Program-made: the position numbers and the translations under genes
DNA from: Nomia melanderi
Taxonomy: Eukaryota; Arthropoda; Insecta; Hymenoptera; Halictidae
Reading direction: 5' to 3'
Assembly: GCF_051020985.1 (NCBI RefSeq)
Contig: NC_135007.1
Span: 10,815,501 to 10,879,500 of the forward strand
Length of the DNA stretch: 64,000 nucleotides
The notes under the pieces: model-generated
Database searches by the model: none
The model's input: the letters and a program-made list of their open reading frames with translations, nothing else
What the model was told of the DNA's origin: nothing
Shown here: positions 1 to 12,951 of the stretch, piece by piece
Layout: the number at the start of each line of letters is the position of its first letter
Position numbering within the stretch: position 1 is the stretch's first letter

Positions 1-3000
1 AGGCAAGCGTAAAAATCTCGGGGAAGAGAACAATGACGCCCGATACTTGCATTTAGCAGCGTGCCCCTCCCACGCCAAGCCCTTTCTTTGTTCCCTTAAC
101 GCGCCCCGCCGTTTAATATCGAACATTACTGACATTTCGCGCGAACGTGACGACAATGAGAACGCGACGCGGCTAGCCCTACGTGAGAATTATGGTTAAC
201 AATCCGCTTTCCGTTCCAAACGCGTAGTTCATGAATACCGTTGCGGGATTATTTTTTCATTTAAAGACACTGATATCAATTTTTTTTCATATAATGCATG
301 CACACCAAAATTAGCCCAAAAATTCAATCATTAAATACAATTTTAGAAGCACGAATAAAAAGCTAAAGCTTCTTCACTTCAATCCTCGCTTCTCATCTCT
401 ATTTGCGCGAAGCCTTCCATCAGCGAAAGCACGAAAAACTTAATATTCTCGTGCAATTGCTACTTATAACATAAACACATCGGAAATCTCGAAAAGCCGC
501 GTATCCTCTAAACCTGATCATTCCCCTCTCAAGCCGCAGAAAAAGCTACAAAATGATCGAAGACCAAACGCGGCGAAGGCCCACGGAGACCACAAGAATA
601 TACACAATCTAAAATTGTTAATAAAGCGTAAGAATTCCTCGACGTGTCTCTAAATGCTTTCATAAACTCGCCTCTCCTTTCCGCCAAGCAAGACTCGCGT
701 TCGCGACTACCGGGGATTATGAATATTGCGTGGGTTAATAAGCAATCGGCAAAAAGCTCTATAGCGGAAAAACACTGCGCCGCCGGCCGGTAATTAATGC
801 AAAACAATGACCGAGCCGCGTCGTAAAGCCTCGACCGGCGAGCGGTCGGGGGATCGTAAAAGATTTGTCGCGCCGGCGTCAAAATAAACGTGGGCGGGTG
901 TCATTAAAGCGTCGGATTCCGTTAATACGAAAGTTTTTCAGCCGCGGTGGCCGGGCCGCGACATTCTCCCGTCACCTGTTTCCATTTTTTCTCCTTTTTT
1001 CGCGTCCTGTGAATTTTTCGCGCCGCGGCGCTCGCCTGAAACGCGCGCACGAACGAACGAACGGACGGAAAAAAATACAAAAAAAAAAAAAGGAATAAAG
1101 GACCGGCGACCGATCGAATGGAAGCGGAATATTAAAAAGCGAAAAACAAACGGACCGACGGGGTTTGCTCCTGCGTTCAAAAGAAACGAACCTGGCGACG
1201 GGGGCGGGCCACGGGGGGAGGAGTGGTGGCCCGGTGGACGTAATAACTCGCCCCCGTGGCCGGGCTCGATATTTAAATTCGTCCGATGCACTTCGGGACC
1301 GGCAGATACTGTATCCGCTGCGCGTGGGTGCATGCACGGGTTCGAGTGTAATAAAAGGTGCGAGCCGAGGCGCGCGGAACGGTCATAATCCACTTTTGTT
1401 TGCGGATTTATCGACCCCGCGTTTACTTTATGCGAACGGCCGCGAAACGAAATTCTCGCGGCGCTCGTATTCCGAGATTTTCGAGTTCCCTTGAGCGTCG
1501 GGGGATATTTATGCAAACGCCGGACGTTTCGGGGCTGACTCACGGAAATTATCGGATTGGTAGGTAACCTCGCGTTCCAGTTTCTTTGCGTCGCGAGCAG
1601 AGTTCTCTCGGATGAATGCAATGAGAAAATCGATAAGAGACAGAGTAGTTTCGTAGTTGAAGGTGAATACTTAGATTGTCGACTGAACCAGTGAAACGTG
1701 TTTTATTATCACTGTTTCGAAATCCTGTCGAAAATGCCTAACAGCTTATAGACTGGCGTTATAGACGCGATAGGTCTTCTGAGGAAGACGAAAAGCTCGT
1801 TAAATTTTATTACATATTTCACCGCGCCGGGATATTTACAACAGTGTGAACGCCGCGATGCATGAAATCCCGTGGTTTACCGATAATTGAAGAGCAACGT
1901 CTATTAACCCCTCGATGCAGGAGGGACATATAAATTCGGAAAAATGTTCGTTTAACGGTGTAACTCTTACACGCAGCCGCGTCTGAAAATCATTAGCGTA
2001 CGATGGCCGGTTGCTAACAGTAAAAGTGAAACAAAATAACGAATATAAAATGAAACGCGTAATCCTCTATCGCGTGTTTTTCCAGCGCAAATATTGTTAC
2101 AACTTCAATTAACATCTCTAATGCCTGAGATAGCGGTAAAACATAAATGATTGAAATAATCGTTAACTAATCGTTAACCCTTAGACTACCTAGCAGACGT
2201 CTTCCACATTTTTTAAATAAAAATCAATATCATTTTATTGCTCGGTCCAAATAAAAGACAAATTTATTATCAACGTTAGGCCTTCCAAACCATTCCACGC
2301 CTAAGAACGAATATATAATTTTCCATTCCGTTCTCGTGAATTACTAATAATCAAATAAATCCAACAGCCGTGAAGAAAATAACACGATAATGGGTTGAAC
2401 GGTGAACGCAACCGACGAACGCGAGAAAATAAATGAATCTCGCCCGATGATCGAACACTTTCGCCGTGCTAAAACATTTGAATGGGGCGCGGTGCTTTCC
2501 TCTCGTAAAATAATTTTACCCGCCGGATTCTCGGCGTTATTTCCCCGAGCGACGGCCGCCATTCTTCGGGACAGCCGGGAGAGCAGCGGCGCCGTGCCGG
2601 TCCCGCTAAATAATTACAAACGAGCCAGGATAACGTCCAATAAAACGTCTCCATCCCATGTTCCGCACACGTAGGAATGATACCGGTAGTCGGAGTCGAT
2701 ATCGGCTGGAACTCGCGTGTTTACGAGTGTTTTACCGCCGTCACATTGTAGAGCCGGGGCGACGGTGTGCGCGCATCGTGTGCACACGCACGTGTGCCCG
2801 GTAACCACCGGCGGCCGCCATAGGAAGGCATTAAAACCACCTTCATGGCCGTTCTTACATCGACGCGATATCGCACCGGCGATAAATTTTTACGGATACA
2901 CGCAGCATACGAGATTCATCTCGCCCGGTAATCCAATAAAAATGGCCAACGGATAAAGGGAGGCGCACCGCGGGCTGGGCCCGGAAATTTGCTGCTCGGC

Positions 3001-4719
3001 TGCTCGGCGTGTTTTCTCTTACGATCCAGAAGGGATTGATTAAACCGCCGATACGACGGGGAATATTAAGTGCACCGATAAGGAATTCTTCGATCCGTTT
3101 CTTTTTGCCAAGTCGTTTTGGTCGTTTCGGGGAGCCGGAGATCTTTTGTTGGATCAGTGTTGTAGGGGAATATTGAAGCTTCCTTCAAAACAAATGATTG
3201 ATAAGTGAACATTGCATAATTGCAACACTCGAGGAGACAGGGAGATGGAAAAGAATTATTTTCTCGTCCAATATCTAGTGTTTGAAGTTTTCAACCCCTA
3301 GATTCGATGATTTTAGCACGGTGGACGTAGACAACAACAACGAATGAAGGAAAGAGTTTGAAACGCTCCAGCCGACAAAGTTTAACCCGTTCCCCTAACG
3401 ACAATTTGCGTTTCCTGGAATGATTGCTATTCGTACAAACGTATCGCACGATTCACACGCATTCGGGATTATCCGCGTTTCCGGCGCAGAACGAACGCCA
3501 CGAAAACAGAGCGTTTAAAGCGAAAGTTGGAATGAGAGCTCGTAACACCTCGGCTGCCGTGACCGCCCCTCATTATAAGCGTTCACGGTATGAAGTGGCA
3601 AAAGAGAGCAATTAAGGCACCGGGTGGTAATAATTCCAGCGAGCGAAGGGTGGCGAGCCACCCCGGCACCGCGGCGTTCGGTCATTGCGTAATTGCCAGA
3701 AATACGTTCGATGGCGTGCGATTCGCCGCCGGTTTTCTTCATCTCTTTTTTTTTCAATAAACGGCCGAAGCTTCCATGCCGCCTAGAGTGCGTCGTTAGC
3801 GAGCCCTGAAATTCTACGGAACTTACCGACAATTGCCAGTTTGCGCCGTTGCATCGCGTGATCCGGGACGATCACGCATGCGTATGAAAACGCGCAGTTA
3901 GCACCCGGCCGATCCGTGAAACCGCGAGCCCGCGGAGATAAGGGAGCGGGGATGATGATTATCGAGCGAAAATCAATTGATGACCCTTGCAATTTTCGAC
4001 TGTGTACGATTCCGCGAAGGTAAACTCGAGAGATTGAAATGAACGGTCCATTAAGCGGGTAAGAACCCCCGATGGAAATTAACGGTTGGGGGTCTTCAAT
4101 CGGACGGCATACACGGCTCTATGATTCCTTGGAGCCGTTTCAATGTTTCACGGGGAAACGTTATGATATGCGTAAGGAATTTAAGCTAATAAAAGGGGAA
4201 CACGGGTTAACTGGGCCAATACGTTCGTCTGTATCCTCTAATTATTTCTCGTCTTCCTTTTCATTCGTTTGGGGGAAATTCTTCGAGCTAATGGAGCGTA
4301 ATGGCTCCAACAGTATAAATCGGACCCTACTCTTCGAAATGAAACACAAATGAAGTTGAATTAACCCTTTGCAGGCGAGAATTCTTTGAACTTTCGGAAA
4401 GCTTTTTCATAAAGGAGCTGTGCTACGCGTAGAAGTATTAAATACTAGGAAAGAGGTAACTATACATCAAGCTCTCGTTATTCGAATAACTGAATTATTC
4501 ATTTGCAGTTCTCGAATTTAGATATCAAAGCTCGGAATCTCAATCATGACGACATTCGACCGCAAAGGATTAAACTTGAAGTCCGAAACATTGAAAACTA
4601 AAAACTTGAAACCTGAATATTAAACGTTTCAAATTTGAAAGTTGAAGCTCGAAGTTTCAAATTTTTAATCTTCAGGCTTCAAATGTTCAGATTTTAAACT
4701 CAGTCGAACCTCATTCGTG

Positions 4720-4945
4720 TTAATCCTAATCGTACCACGCGTTTTTATAACGAATCATACCACGATGTGACTCTCAGTCACTTATGAGAATAAAGGGAAT
4801 GATTAAAATGTTATTGTTCTTATTTATAAGGCCCAAATTTAAAAGCCCAAGAAAACTTTTGGAAATTCAATATGAAATAATCAGAAAATTTCAGTGAAAA
4901 GTTCGAATGTGACTCAAAGTCGCATCGCGGTCCGATCAAAGTTAA
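4720..4945. mobile_element. MITE family A copy 1 (piggyBac-like)
   Basis: 226 bp bounded by TTAA. The left end TTAATCCTAATCGTACCACG matches the ends of the copies at 38515 and 47667. It contains GTGACTCTCAGTCAC. No coding capacity. Confidence 0.75.
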
Positions 4946-7389
4946 AATTACAAACGAAGAAGTCGATAGCGCATTTTTCATCCGCGAAGGCGAAAGACGA
5001 GGAAAGTGAATCGCTGAACGACGAAGACTTCCCGCGGTCTAGGCGCCACTGTCTCGATTCCTGTGTATCGACTCGAGGGGAGAGTCGTGTGCCCGTCGGC
5101 TGGGCCCGATCCAAATCGAGGTTGAATAACTCGAAACACGCGGCCGGCGGGATACTTCGCGATGCGTGGCACGCAAACTCGATTTCGACGATCGGAGGCG
5201 AGCATGCGGCACGTATGCCTGACCTAGCCGGTGAACACAGCCGGAACCGTTAACCGCACGGTGCCGTGAACTTTTGCCGCGGGTAACGTGAGTGCAATCT
5301 AATTTCCAGCTAGGAGGCCACGAACCGTTCACCGGTTGTATGCACCACCGCCGGCCCGCTTTACAACGGCCAACCTATTTCGGAATACTTCGCTCGTTGA
5401 ATACACCGTAATTCCACCCCGCAAACTCCGTACCTAATTCAGAATTCAATACGCGAACGGCCGAAGATGATCTGTTTTCTATTCTCTCGCCATGCGCCGC
5501 AACTGGTGGTGTAACCGTGAAGGGGATGATACCACATAAAAAGCGAGCCGGGAACGTGGAATCGTACCTTCCCGTGCGCAGCTTCCTTTTTCAGATAATT
5601 GGCTTCCGAACTTCGCGCGAGGGTTTGATGCAGAAAGGATAAATCATGACATTTTTGTCGGCGGTATTGAATAACTGAATAATAATTAACTCGAGGATGA
5701 CGTATTCTATGAAAACATTTTATTGTTTGCTCCTGATTCATCTTTTCTTTGATTTATTAATGACTCCGACTCGCATTGTACGTATGACTTCAACAGCGAT
5801 CCGATTGAATGCTAAGAGTCTAAATGAAATAGTGAATAGATTTTCAATAATCTGAGCGCAAGAAGTTATTAAAAACGCAGCGAACGAACGAAGTTAAAGT
5901 TGCAATGAAAAGGTTTGAAACGTATAATGACTGCGCCGCTGACAGATTGGAATAAAAAAGGAATGTCGATACACGGTCGTATTGAAATATCATTCGTGGG
6001 GAAAAAATGGATAAACCGGTTAAAAAAGATCAACGCGACGTAACGGTTCGGAGTGTTTCACGATGCGGGCCTCGTTTTTCACGATTTTATTTCCCTCTGA
6101 AAATAAACAGGCCCCGGGCGAGGTGAAAAGGCAAATTGATTCGTTCGATGGAACATGGAAATGCGTATTTACGCGGGCGTGCGTGGACTGTTGGTGCCTT
6201 TTTCTCGCAATAAAAACGTTAACGCCGATTAACGAGTCGGCCGGGAGACGTACGTGTTGGTTTCACTGTGAATCTTTCCTGCGGGCGGAAAAGCTCTGTT
6301 TGCGAACCAGATTTCCGTGTTTCCGGGAACGGAGAAAATTATACCCATTACATAATACGTTCTCGTAAAAAAAGTAAATAATACCACGGACCTCCGCGAC
6401 TCGTCAAATAATTCTCTATTCGTATATCCAATATCATCCAACTAACACCGTTCAAATCAACATTAAAAAAAATTAGACTATTAGCACAATCTTATATTTT
6501 CACCATCATTATTTCCTTACGTAAAAACTGTGAATCTTCGTAACACCTTATACCCAATACTACCAAAATAAAGTATCTAAATGAAACTACAAAAAATATA
6601 GCAAAATCTAATATGCTTGCAAATAAATAAAATTCCGTCAGCCCATTCATATTCAAAATTACATTTCTATTCCCGCGAATATTAAATCATCCGTTCATCC
6701 AGGGACTCGCGATGTTAATCCCAACAACAAAAATATCCAGTTCCCAAAGCAACAACGGTAAAGCACATATCGCCAGAATATTACATTTTCAAGAACCGAT
6801 TCCCCTACACGGCCTGATCCCCAATGTCGTTCGTTCCTGATTTCAACGCGGGCGCAGCGTCGAATTCCCATTTTCAATTACTTGAACCGATACCCTGGGA
6901 TTCGCGCGGGTAAAACGCGTCGAACGACAACCGGTTCGTTCCAATTGGTCGGGCCGCGATTAGAATACGTGCATGATTAGCGTCATAAAGTTTTCATGCG
7001 GACTGTTTAATTCCGGGGCCGGCCGGAAGCGTGCCGGCGAAATGGGAATCGGAATCGACGGCCTCCAGTACGGGCGCATCCGATTCACGTGTATCCGATT
7101 AAACTACACCGGCCGCCGACTCATCTGTTCCGAAAACCGGATATGTCTTTTCAGAGGATTCCGGGGTTGTTGCGAACGGAACATCGGAATGGGCAACTGG
7201 CGCGGTTTCGCAGTTGCAGTAACCAGCGTTCCGCAATGGCCGGCTAAACGAATGGCTCCAGCTAAATGGACCGTTCGTCACTGCGAGCTCTCTCTGTTAC
7301 CATTGTCTTCGGAACCTTCTTTCTCTGGGGAAGACTCGCCCACCCAATTGCAACGAAGATGTAGAGGATTGCGGAAGATTTAGAGATCT

Positions 7390-7690
7390 TTTGAATTTTA
7401 CTTTGATAACGCGGAAGTGTTGATAAAGGAATGAAGCTGAAGTTTGGTGGACTAGTTTTAATAGAGACATTTGGGAATCTTTGGAAATTTATTCTGATAA
7501 CGTGCAAATATTGATAGGAGAATAATGTCATGTCCATCGACATTTTCTGCAGTTTGGTAGACTAGTTTTAATAGAGATATTTAGGAATCTTTGGAACTTT
7601 ATTTTGATAACGTACAAATATTGATAAGGGAATAAAGTTATGCCCATCGATGTTGATGAAAGTTTGGTGGATTGTAGGTTTAACGGAAAT
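7390..7690. repeat. 110 bp tandem repeat, about 2.6 copies
   Basis: AGTTTGGTGGACTAGTTTTA recurs at 7441, 7551 (as AGTTTGGTAG) and 7661, a 110 bp period. Copies also share ATTGATAAGGGAATAA-type and CATCGA segments. Confidence 0.8.
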
Positions 7691-10600
7691 ATTTAATATA
7701 TATCTTTTATTTGTGGTCTATTTTGAAAGAATCAAAGTAGTCGTCAAAATTGCAAGAGACAGGAGTGGAAATGTATTTGGCTGAATGTCTTGGAAGTTAG
7801 TAGAAGTTAGAAGAGCGTATAAATGGCGGAACTGCGTATTAAGCGTTTCAGGTAAAAGGAGGTATTAAAACACTCGCGTTAAAAATCGATAAAACTTAAT
7901 TTAATTTCTCCAGGTTGTATCTACAGGTTAGTAAACGTTAACGCGATCGTCCAGTTAGTTTCCCGTGTAAAAATATCTTCAAACTTTCCGCAGAATTTTT
8001 CGTTCCACCGCGGGAGGACACTAAAAATTTCCCAGAAGTGCAACTTCCACGTTCTCCGCAAGAATACCCGGCCATTCCCGTTTTACCTTTAAGCAAATTA
8101 AATTTTTTTCGCGCTCAAGTTCCGACCGTGTCCTCACAGCTCGACGCGGCTGACCTTTATGTGGGGATTAAAATTTTCAACGGCGTCGAAAAACCAGACT
8201 TTTTCAAGGCGGGAACTTTTCCAACGGCTCTCGTAACGCCCATTCTTCGAAGGAAGTTTCATATAAAAGTCGCGGGGACAGCGGTATTTGTGAAACCGGG
8301 GGACCAGTTAATGCGAGCGAGACATATTACACGACGAACGAGTTTCGAACAATAAAAAATTCAAGCTACCATTGAAGAATGTTATAAAAGCATGAGAAAT
8401 TCGGTTTTTCCTTAAACGAAGAAGAAACGATATATCCCCGACACATAGTGCTTATCTCATACAAACTTAGCAAGATGATCACCTTGATTTCAACTGAAAT
8501 AAACAAATTCGATTTCGTCTTACTGTCAAGGAATATTATATTTTCGGTCGCAAACGAAAATTGTTAAAAATCGGTATTTCCATTCGACATGGTAACCGTA
8601 AAAAGCGTAAAGTCTCGTTTGCGCGACGACAATCGGCGATCATTGGCCGACAGAAGTGACGTAAGTGCGGGACCGGTTGTCGAAGTGCTAAAAATAATCG
8701 CCGGAGAGAATAAATTCGTCAGAAATCGTCGAACAAAGAGTACACGACGCGAGGATCGAGGAAAAAGTGAAAGTACGTAACTTCTTTCGCCGCCGATTTC
8801 TTCGTTGCGCAACATTATTCGCGAGTCGGACAAATTGAACACGCCCGCGAACAAAGCTCTCGTTTCGTCGTAAAATTCGGAACAATCGCCAGGAGGCCTG
8901 TGTTTCATGGAATAGGATATATTCTTGGTTTCGTGAATGTAACTGGGTCAAACAGGGAACTGGCCGCAGATAGAGGTCCTTTCAGTGGTCCAGGAATTCC
9001 TTTCATGAAACAGAATCCAGCGGAACGCGTTGGATCCTCTTTCTGACCCTTTTAAACGCGGAAACTCGTGTTCGTTGGGCGAGAAACCTTTTGAAAAGCT
9101 GTGAAAGCCTGAGGATTTTCGTGGAACCGACGAAACAGTGTTTCCCAGAACTCGGGGGTAATTATTAACTTCCCCCGGAATCTCTGATGTATTTTCAGCA
9201 GATAATCCCGTTTCAATGAAAGGATTTTTCATATAAAATTAGTTGTCGGGTAGAATTTGTAACATTTTTATAATCGATTCGGACTATCTGGATTTCTATC
9301 GACATGGAATACACACACGATTTCTATTAATCACGTTTGTGACTAATAAAACAAACTTTCTCGTCTATTATTTCTGATCTATCAAAGAGACTGTAAATGT
9401 TATCGTTATAATGATGTTAAATTTCTATGACTTTCGAAAGCGGAAAATATAGTATCATTAGGTGAATAAATCAATCTGCTAATTAAAATAAAAAGATCCA
9501 GCGTATAGAAGAATATTCGATATAAATCTTGAACATGTGAGAGTTCCAAAGCGCTCCATTCGAGAAAAGTATTGTCAATCGATCGTCAAACGTTCTGTCA
9601 ATTATTAAAGGGATGCGCACGGGAATTCCTGAGCGATTACAGATGCGCTCGCATACAAGCGGTTGCATATTACCGCTGCGCACAACAATCTGACCGACGG
9701 TTAACAAGCGGCCGCAATCAGAGATAGAAGGAACAAAGGTAAATGCGGCTGCAGAGTCGCATAGCGAATATTGAACCGATTAAATTTCATAACGGGTCGA
9801 TCCAAAGGAACGGAAAACACGAACTGTTTCAACGTCAATTTTTACGTTACCTGGAAAATGATTATAATTCCAAATCAAATTGTCGAAATTAATTATTTCA
9901 TTATTTCATGATGAAATTTATGAAAATTCCCGAATTTTCTGATACTCTACCGACTACTAATTCGCGCAACCTTCATAAAATCCGTACCGATCAATTCCAT
10001 TAAACAGTTTTATCGAAATTCTCTTTAATAGGTAAATGGATTTTCTCATTTGAAAATGTCACATAAAATATTCCAGAAAGTTATACGCGTTTTGTTCCGC
10101 GGATTTCATCAGTTCCGCCAGCGTGACGCAAAATTAACGAACACCGTTCATTTTCCATGGCGACCCGAAGCGGAAACAGTAAATATTTACGTAAAAGGGT
10201 AAAACCATACACAAGTTTACAGGCTCCTGCGGGACTTTCATAAAATTCGCGCGGAAAAAAAAACTATTCCGCCGCTTCTGTCAAAGGACGACCGAATTGG
10301 ATGAATTGGAAACGCGCCATCAATTTCGGGAAGTGAATACAAGGACCGAAAACGCGGGGCGAGAAAAAAAATATCGCCATGAAGCTGATCACAATGCACG
10401 GCTCGGTGACATTCGCTGATATGAGATTATTACAAATTGACGGAAAGCCGGTCCGTTTGTCCTCGAACGGTCCGGAGCGTTTAATAGACTGATAAATAGA
10501 TAATGGTGGAGGCGGGCCATTCGCGTGGACCGAGAATGAGCGTACACTGGGAAATTCGATAAATACCGGGCCCGTTGAATGGGAATATCAGGATTCGAAA

Positions 10601-12099
10601 TCGTCGGGGGAAAAATTTGCACGGCGGAACGGAACCGTCGGCGCGAATAAAATATCTGGCATTATTCAAACTTTGATTGACGAAATCGACATTTGAAGGG
10701 GGCCAGTATTTGTGACATCGGACAATAATTTGTCGAGGGAATGTAATGAAGACGATTATTTTGTGATACACCGAAAGAAAGTAACTTCGTAGAAATAACA
10801 TTTTAAAAGAAGAAAATAGAAATATTCGGCGTTTAACGTCGGTCGATGATTAGGTAGGTATTTACATTTGTATTTAACTGCGCCTCGTTAAACTTACGAC
10901 CCTAAATTCGTTAGTGTAACGAATAGTTGTCAGCCAGTCAGCACGCCACATAAGTAAAACCGTCGGAAAGCATGAATAATGCATTTCCGGTGTATTTTAC
11001 AGTAGCCTAGGACTTAATTACAGAATGAAGGGAAGGATAGAATAACTCTACAGTCGTTTGTCTATCAAGGAAAACGGATCAAATAATAATTACACGATTC
11101 TATAGTAAAGTCAATTGGAGTCCTCGTATCTCATAGAATATTTAAGTTCGAAGGAAGTGTGCAATTAAAATCTACCAATGGTTGCGCAATTAATACGGTT
11201 TAAATAAGGAAACTCGAAACAGTTTCATCAAGAAGTAAATTATTAAATCCTCTTTAATGATAATCCCTTTTATTGTGATGAAGTTTGATGTACAAGAAGG
11301 TACGTAACGCAATTAAAACGATGCTGATTATGGTGCGTCGTATTATATGGTTCGCGAATCAGGGTCGATTCACGGTAGAAAAAAATTTTATAGATGTTAT
11401 TAAAAATCTTGAAAAGCAGATAATTACAGGCATGAGAAACAGATTTCAATCTTTGTTGTTGCTGAATCGGGTAACAATCATATTAATTATAGCTAAATTC
11501 AATGCACCGACATAAAAGGAGAAAAAAAAATATGAAGCGCAATAATAAAAACGACATAAACGGAAGTTTATCGGGTTTTCCCTCTCTTTTGAAGTTAGAT
11601 TTAATGGTCGTTGATACGAACGGAATAAATATTCATTTCAAACATTTTATTGGCAGCAACACCGGCGCGCAGAGATTCGCAATAATTTTGTTCTATGATT
11701 TCCCAACGATTTCATTTTTATTAGGCGCAAATCGAAATCTCATCGAAACCCCGTCGTTCGTTTCGCGGTGATTTAGCCGCGCTCGCGGCACAGTGGGTTG
11801 CACGGGCACCGGAAACGCCATTAATCGGAATATCCATGAATGCACATACTGTATTCTCATTTATACGCAAATGCAGCCGGTGCGACTGCGGGATCGAGTA
11901 GCCGCGGACTCGGAAACTGTTGAAATTTAGTTGCGAAACGGAAACCGAAACCGCGTTCGTGCTGTCCACTCTTGAGAAACATAAGCTGACAATGAGTTTA
12001 CGAACGCGACACGTAACAGAAATTAGACCATAAGAAACAATTGCGTCTGTGGAAGAGGCAGGTAAGATTTCTAACATCCCCTTCAATTTCAAATTTTCG

Positions 12100-12545
12100 A
12101 ACCTTTAAATATTATAATTCCAGTGTTATTACATTCACGAACTTTCAAATGTTCTAACATTCAAACTTTTACAGTTTCAAACCTTCAAATCTTCAGACTT
12201 TGAAATTTTCAAACTTTCAAATGTTCTAATATTAAGACTTTTACAGTTTCAAACCTTCAAGTCTTCAAACTTTCAAATTTTCAAACTTTCAAATGTTCTA
12301 ATATTAAAACTTTTACAGTTTCAAACCTTCAAGTCTTCAAACTTCCAAATTCTCAAACTTTCATACCATCAAGCCTTCAAACCTTCAAGCTTTCAAATTT
12401 TTTAATTTCTAAACTTTCAACCGTTCAAATTCTCAAACTTTCATACCATCAAGCCTTCAAACCTTCAAGCTTTCAAATTTTTTAATTTTTAATCTTTCAA
12501 CCGTTCAAATTTTCAAATCCTCAAACTTTAAATCCGTAAATTTTC
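12100..12545. repeat. TTCAAAC-rich minisatellite with 72 and 80 bp periods
   Basis: Built from short CTTTCAAA/CCTTCAA words. The marker GTTCTAA recurs at 12151, 12223 and 12295 (72 bp); CTCAAACTTTCATACCATC recurs at 12352 and 12432 (80 bp). It starts 150 bp beyond the mannosidase exon 2 donor. A similar composition, partly inverted, occurs at 4565-4700. Confidence 0.8.
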
Positions 12546-12726
12546 TAATCTCCGATAATATTACTCTAGAAAGAATGAAGTGTCGAACTTTTAAAAGCGT
12601 AACCGTTTAAGTAAAGGATGCTCATTTGCCATGCGATGGCTACTAATATACTCTTCGAAGAATCGCGTCGACGTCGATGTAATCACATCCTCTTGTAGGA
12701 TTCTCTGAATGAAAATAAAGACTCAC

Positions 12727-12951
12727 CTCTTTCACCTTGTCCCTCCTCTCCCTGGCGACGGGATCCTTGTCCTCCCCGCCGACTGTTAATGGAAGTTTAT
12801 CCGCAGGAGCGGGTGGCACTGTCTCCAGAACATCGTCCTTCCGGTGGACGGCCAACGACGACGAACTACTCGCGCGCACTCGCGAATCACCAACATTCAC
12901 TTCCGGCTTTTCGAGTGTCTTCTGTTGCTGATATTCCTCGTCGATCTTCGC
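12727..12951 (-). CDS. alpha-Man-Ia: alpha-Man-Ia coding exon 2 (stem region)
   Basis: 75 codons between a CAG acceptor (12954-12952) and a GTGAGT donor (12726-12721). The start AKIDEEYQQQK joins exon 1 in phase and matches the family. The middle is serine-rich and poorly conserved (stem), and the end RERRDKVKE leads into the catalytic domain. Confidence 0.92.

Larger units (their letters stand above)
1..12726. other. No gene seen; presumed alpha-Man-Ia intron
   Basis: No exon with a recognised domain on either strand. The GC-rich stretch at about 850-1570 opens long frames on both strands, but their peptides are Arg/Pro/Ser compositional noise. Tandem repeats at 7390-7690 and 12100-12545 and a MITE at 4720-4945 are listed separately. 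If the mannosidase continues leftwards this is one intron of more than 12.7 kb. Confidence 0.65.

Noticed and set aside
938..1621. 227-codon minus-strand frame in a GC-rich region.
   Set aside because: Composition is dominated by Arg, Pro, Ser and a Phe run from a poly-A tract; overlapping frames exist on both strands.
4894..5253. 119-codon plus-strand frame.
   Set aside because: Begins inside a MITE and has no recognisable content.
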